Of a stretch of 8,841 nt of DNA, positions 5,608-8,841 are shown piece by piece (within the stretch, counting starts at the first letter, position 1; every line of letters begins with the position of its first letter). The position numbers and the translations under genes were made by a program. The notes beneath the pieces are model-generated. The model ran no database searches and was not told the DNA's origin. It worked only from the letters and a program-made list of their open reading frames with translations. Source of the DNA: Clostridiales bacterium UBA929 (GTDB lineage Bacteria > Bacillota > Clostridia > Oscillospirales > UBA929); contig DBDP01000137.1 in the NCBI GenBank assembly GCA_002293625.1, positions 1-8,841 of the forward strand. Reading direction: 5' to 3'.

Positions 5608-5625
5608 CCTTCCGTCTTTAAGGTC

Positions 5626-5633
5626 ATCATATG
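5626..5633 (-). promoter_or_regulatory. Possible sporulation-sigma -10 element for sigK
   Basis: The minus strand reads CATATGAT, which agrees with the CATAnnnT core of sigma-E/sigma-K -10 elements. Transcription from it would begin near 5619 and leave a short leader that favours the Met5 start. No convincing -35 element was found, so this is only a candidate. Confidence 0.3.
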
Positions 5634-5643
5634 CTGCGAAAGA

Positions 5644-5657
5644 TTGTCCTGTGACAA
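5644..5657. promoter_or_regulatory. Possible TetR autoregulatory operator in the divergent gap
   Basis: TTGTC (5644-5648) and GACAA (5653-5657) form a short inverted repeat in the 68-base gap between sigK and the TetR gene. TTGTCC recurs at 5668-5673 as a direct repeat. TetR proteins usually bind such dyads next to their own genes. The arms are only five bases long, so chance remains likely. Confidence 0.3.
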
Positions 5658-5675
5658 AGGGAGTGTGTTGTCCCG

Positions 5676-6224
5676 GTGAAGCAAATAATCAAAACGGCAG
5701 CCCTTTCGGTCTTTGACGAGAAGGGTTTTCATCAGGCGTCCATTCGGGAGATCGCGGCGCGCGCCGGATGTTCTTTGCCGACCTTGTATTACTACTACGG
5801 AAGTAAGGAACACTTATATGAGGAAGTCGTAGTCAGTTCCTACCGCCAAATCTCGGAACAAATCGCCGATCAGCTCCCCGAAGGCGTTTCGCTGCGGGAT
5901 AGCTGGTACTTTTCGGTGATGCAGCGGCGTTTGCTGACCGACGACGACCGACGCGTTTTTCGCTTGGCGCACAAGGCAATGCTGGGCGTGGACAGCGCGG
6001 GCGCCGCTTCGGAGAAACTGCTTGCTTACGAACGGGAGCGGCGTACCGGGGAACGGGAGCGTTTGCTTCACGCGTTCCGGGATCCCATCTTCTCGCGGCT
6101 TTTGCTGCGGGTGACCGACCAAATGCTGCTCTCCGCATTGATAGAAAACGATGGGCTGGATCAAGAGGAGATTCGCAGGGAACTGAACCTCTTGTTTGAC
6201 GCCGCGGAAAGGATTCCCGAATGA
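5676..6224 (+). CDS. TetR/AcrR-family transcriptional regulator
   Basis: This 182-residue protein has the N-terminal TetR DNA-binding domain at about 8-52: a VFDEKGFHQASIREIA segment, then the recognition helix region AGCSLPTLYYYYGSKEHLYE, the most conserved part of the family. The rest is a helical ligand-binding and dimerisation domain that varies too much to predict the inducer. The start is a GTG at 5676, preceded by AAAGGGAG at 5656-5663; an in-frame TGA at 5652-5654 limits upstream extension. The stop overlaps the ATG of the Na+/Pi transporter by four bases (ATGA), so regulator and transporter are cotranscribed and translationally coupled. That arrangement implies that it represses or senses conditions for its own operon. 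It is divergent from sigK and may affect that promoter too, but nothing shows this. Confidence 0.9.
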   Translation: MKQIIKTAALSVFDEKGFHQASIREIAARAGCSLPTLYYYYGSKEHLYEEVVVSSYRQISEQIADQLPEGVSLRDSWYFSVMQRRLLTDDDRRVFRLAHKAMLGVDSAGAASEKLLAYERERRTGERERLLHAFRDPIFSRLLLRVTDQMLLSALIENDGLDQEEIRRELNLLFDAAERIPE

Positions 6225-8017
6225 CGATATTTGAAGTGATCACGGCACTGGGCGGCGTGGCGCTGTTCCTCTTCGGCATGAACGTGATGGGGGACGGGCT
6301 GGAGAAGATGTCCGGCGGGCGGCTGGAGCGAATCCTTGAGCGCCTGACCTCCAATACCTTGAAAGCCGTACTGCTCGGCGCGGTGGTCACCAGCGTTATC
6401 CAATCGTCATCAGCCACCACCGTCATGCTGGTGGGCTTCGTAAATGCCGGTATCATGAAGCTGCGGCAGGCGGTCGGCGTTATCATGGGCGCGAACATCG
6501 GTACCACAATCACGGCGTGGATTATCAGCCTCGGCGACATCGACTCCTCCAACACCGCCCTCTCCCTCTTGAAACCCAAGACACTGGCACCGCTCGTCGC
6601 CGTATGCGGTATTGTGCTGATTATGTCTGTCCGGCGGGGGAAAAAACACGATATAGGCCGTATCCTGCTGGGATTCGGCATATTGTTCAGCGGAATGCTC
6701 ACAATGGAGACCTCGCTCGGTGGTCTCGCGAAGAGCGAGGGTTTTCAAAACATGATGACAGCGTTTACAAACCCCCTTTTGGGTGTGTTGGTAGGGGCGG
6801 GCTTAACGGCCGTAATCCAGTCCTCGTCGGCGAGTGTGGGTATCCTCCAAACCTTGAGTGCGAGCGCCGCCGCGGCGGGGCACCCCATACTGTTCTCAGC
6901 CGCCGCGCCGATCATCATGGGGCAGAATATCGGCACTTGTATCACGGCGATCCTCGCCTCTATCGGAGCGACGCGCAACGCCAAACGCACCGCGTTCGTG
7001 CATCTGTACTTCAACGTTATCGGTACGGCTGTGTTTATCGCGGCGCTGTACGGTCTGCAATCGATCGTACACTGGCCGTTTTGGGAAGCGGAGATGTCGC
7101 GCAGCACCATCGCGCTCTTCCATATGGCGTTTAACTTGATTTCAACTGTATTTCTGCTGCCCTTATCCGATCTTCTCGTCAGGATCGCCATGCGCACCCT
7201 GCCGGGCGAATCGGGTACGGTGGAGATGGACGGGATGCTGGACGACCGTTTCTCCCCGTCTGTTGCTCTTTCCAAAGCGTTGGAAGCCGTTCACCTGATG
7301 GCCGACCACGCCCAAAAGAATTACTCGCGCTCGGTAGAGTTCCTGATGGTGAAGTATGACGAAAAACGGTTCAGCCGCCTGCGGGAAGACGAAAACACCC
7401 TCGACGGTCTGGAGACGCATATCAACCAGTATCTCATCAAGCTCGCGAGCCGCGGCTTAACGGAGTCCGAGAACTCCCTGCATTCCGAGATGTTTCATGT
7501 CATCACCGACATTGAACGGATCGGCGATTACGCCGTCAACATCGCGGAAGCGGCGCAGAGCAAGCACACCGATTCCGTGCAGTTCTCCCCCTCCGCGCAG
7601 CGTGAGTTGGAGATGCTGAGCAAGGCGGTCAGCGAACTGCTGGAGCTTACCTGCGCCTGTTACAAGAATGCGGACACGCGCATTGCTGCGAAGGTCGAAC
7701 CGTTGGAGGAGACGATTGACCGTATGACGGAGATCCTCCGCGGCAGACACATCAACCGCCTGAAAACCGCCGAATGCAGCGCCGAATCGGGCGCGCTCTA
7801 CCTTGAACTGCTGATTAACTTCGAGCGTCTCGCCGACCACTGCTCCAACATTGCGCTCTATATCGTCCGGCGCAACATGTCGCCAGAGGAGCGGAACCGC
7901 TTCGATATGCACGAATATGTGCATACCCTGCACTCCGGAAAATACGCGGAGTATAACAAATCGCTGGATGAGTTCGGGCAAAAATACGTTACCGCACTGG
8001 ACGCGGCTGCGCCATGA
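6221..8017 (+). CDS. Na+/phosphate cotransporter family protein with PhoU-like C-terminal domain
   Basis: The 598-residue membrane protein belongs to the Na+/Pi cotransporter (PNaS, NptA/YjbB-like) family. The membrane part (about 1-325) holds the two inverted-repeat signatures: QSSSATT at 61-67 and QSSSAS at 200-205, each followed by an N-I-G-T motif (GANIGTT 90-96 and GQNIGTC 234-240). The QSSS motifs bind substrate and sodium in the family. From about 350 to 560 is a cytoplasmic PhoU-like helical bundle with the paired motifs DIERIGDYAVNIAE (430-443) and NFERLADHCSNIA (533-545). The length is normal for the bacterial fusion type. AAAGGA at 6208-6213 is the ribosome site. The family exports or imports phosphate using sodium; direction cannot be told from sequence. 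It overlaps the TetR gene and the next glycosyltransferase gene by ATGA at both ends. Confidence 0.92.
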   Translation: MTIFEVITALGGVALFLFGMNVMGDGLEKMSGGRLERILERLTSNTLKAVLLGAVVTSVIQSSSATTVMLVGFVNAGIMKLRQAVGVIMGANIGTTITAWIISLGDIDSSNTALSLLKPKTLAPLVAVCGIVLIMSVRRGKKHDIGRILLGFGILFSGMLTMETSLGGLAKSEGFQNMMTAFTNPLLGVLVGAGLTAVIQSSSASVGILQTLSASAAAAGHPILFSAAAPIIMGQNIGTCITAILASIGATRNAKRTAFVHLYFNVIGTAVFIAALYGLQSIVHWPFWEAEMSRSTIALFHMAFNLISTVFLLPLSDLLVRIAMRTLPGESGTVEMDGMLDDRFSPSVALSKALEAVHLMADHAQKNYSRSVEFLMVKYDEKRFSRLREDENTLDGLETHINQYLIKLASRGLTESENSLHSEMFHVITDIERIGDYAVNIAEAAQSKHTDSVQFSPSAQRELEMLSKAVSELLELTCACYKNADTRIAAKVEPLEETIDRMTEILRGRHINRLKTAECSAESGALYLELLINFERLADHCSNIALYIVRRNMSPEERNRFDMHEYVHTLHSGKYAEYNKSLDEFGQKYVTALDAAAP

Positions 8018-8841
8018 GGGTTCTGCACCTAATCGGCGGCGGCGACGCGGGCGGCGCGAAGACGCATGTCATCAGTCTGCTGGCGGGGCTTCAGAACGTC
8101 ACTCTCGTCTCCTTCCGTGAAGGCGACTTTTCTGAAGAGGCGCGCGCCGCCGGAATCGACGTCCGCGTGATGCCGGGAAGACTCTTTCCCGTCCTGCGGC
8201 AGATTGTCGAACTGGCAAAAGAGTACGACATCATTCACTGCCACGGAGCGCGCGGCAACTTTATGGGAATGCTTCTGAAAAAGCGTGTGAAGAAGCCCGT
8301 CATCACCACCGTACACTCCGACTACAAGCTGGACTATATGGGGCGTCCGCTCGCCTTCCTGACCTACGGGCTGATTAACCGTTTCGCTCTACGGCGGCTC
8401 GATGCCCATATCGGCGTTTCGGACGTGATGGCGAAGACGTTGATTCAACGCAGGTTTCCCGCCGAAACCGTCTACACCATTTACAACGGTGTGGATTTCC
8501 CAAAAGAGGAAGCGCCCGCCGATAAAGCCGCACTCGCGGAAAAATTCGGCGTACCGTATGCCGAGGGCGACGTTTTCGCCGGGATCGCCGCGCGTTTTGA
8601 CCCTGTGAAAGACCTGCCGACCGTCATCCGCGCCGCGGCGAGCCTGAAAGAGAGCTGCCCCCGCCTGCGCTTCATGATCGCGGGCGACGGCAAGCAAGGG
8701 AACGCCTTGCGGAAACTCGCCGCCGAGCTGAACGCGCCGGTGCATTTTGTTGGGTGGCTTTCGGATACGGACGATTTTTTCCGTCTGTTGGATATCAACC
8801 TGTTGGCGAGCCGGTTTGAGACATTTTCCTATGTCCTGACC
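8014..8841 (+). CDS. GT-B fold glycosyltransferase, family 4 type, 3'-truncated by window end
   Basis: The open frame runs 276 codons to the last base with no stop. The N-terminal half starts MRVLHLIGGGDAGGAKTHV, the glycine-rich first strand-loop of GT-B (GT4) enzymes, followed by DIIHCHG (72-78) and TVHSDY (99-104). The second half begins near 160 after YNGVDF, with the donor-side blocks GIAARFDPVKDLPTVIRA (190-207), FMIAGDG (220-226) and the LLASRFETFSYVLT start of the EX7E donor-binding motif (Glu269). It probably transfers a sugar from a nucleotide-sugar donor to a cell-surface or lipid-linked acceptor at the inner membrane face; donor and acceptor are unknown. The ATG overlaps the transporter stop (ATGA) and has no clear ribosome site of its own, so translation is likely coupled. 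Confidence 0.88.
   Translation, partial: MRVLHLIGGGDAGGAKTHVISLLAGLQNVTLVSFREGDFSEEARAAGIDVRVMPGRLFPVLRQIVELAKEYDIIHCHGARGNFMGMLLKKRVKKPVITTVHSDYKLDYMGRPLAFLTYGLINRFALRRLDAHIGVSDVMAKTLIQRRFPAETVYTIYNGVDFPKEEAPADKAALAEKFGVPYAEGDVFAGIAARFDPVKDLPTVIRAAASLKESCPRLRFMIAGDGKQGNALRKLAAELNAPVHFVGWLSDTDDFFRLLDINLLASRFETFSYVLT

Noticed and set aside
5833..6702. A 289-codon open frame on the minus strand
   Set aside because: It lies opposite the TetR and Na+/Pi transporter genes, has an implausible Arg/Pro/Ser-rich composition and no family motif. It is the antisense shadow of GC-rich coding DNA.
7457..7981. A 174-codon open frame on the minus strand
   Set aside because: It is antisense to the PhoU-like domain of the transporter; no ribosome site and no recognisable protein features.

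Overview
The window looks like a chromosomal segment of a spore-forming, low-to-medium GC Firmicute, most likely a clostridial (Oscillospirales-like) species. The main reason is an intact sigma-K-type sporulation sigma factor with a hydrophobic pro-sequence. Supporting signs are Gram-positive-style signal peptides, purine-rich Shine-Dalgarno sites and sigma-A promoters. No RNA gene, CRISPR array, insertion sequence or phage gene was seen.

Left end (1-74): the last 23 codons of a gene ending in a peptidoglycan-binding (PG_binding_1) module. An AT-rich spacer with a near-consensus extended -10 promoter (187-215) then leads into a plus-strand cluster at 264-4092. Its first gene encodes a secreted, three-part protein: helical repeats, a beta-sandwich-like linker, and a C-terminal L,D-transpeptidase-like domain with His477 and Cys491. 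It is followed by three tandem paralogous secreted proteins of about 228-248 residues and unknown function. The paralogs share a short helical motif with the N-terminal part of the transpeptidase-like protein, so the four genes look like one exported, cell-envelope-directed system that grew by duplication. This is the most novel part of the window. GC-rich hairpins follow the second and third paralogs.

Middle (4179-5607, minus strand): a short QueG-related protein with two [4Fe-4S] cluster motifs, missing the N-terminal half of its relatives. It is preceded by a promoter whose -35/-10 spacer is filled by a perfect 8-bp inverted repeat, the layout of MerR-family-controlled promoters. Upstream of it lies the sigma-K gene.

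Right end (5676-8841, plus strand): divergent from sigK is a tightly packed operon with ATGA start/stop overlaps. It encodes a TetR-family regulator, a Na+/phosphate cotransporter with a C-terminal PhoU-like domain, and a family-4 (GT-B) glycosyltransferase that runs off the window. The regulator probably controls the transporter and, through coupling, the glycosyltransferase.
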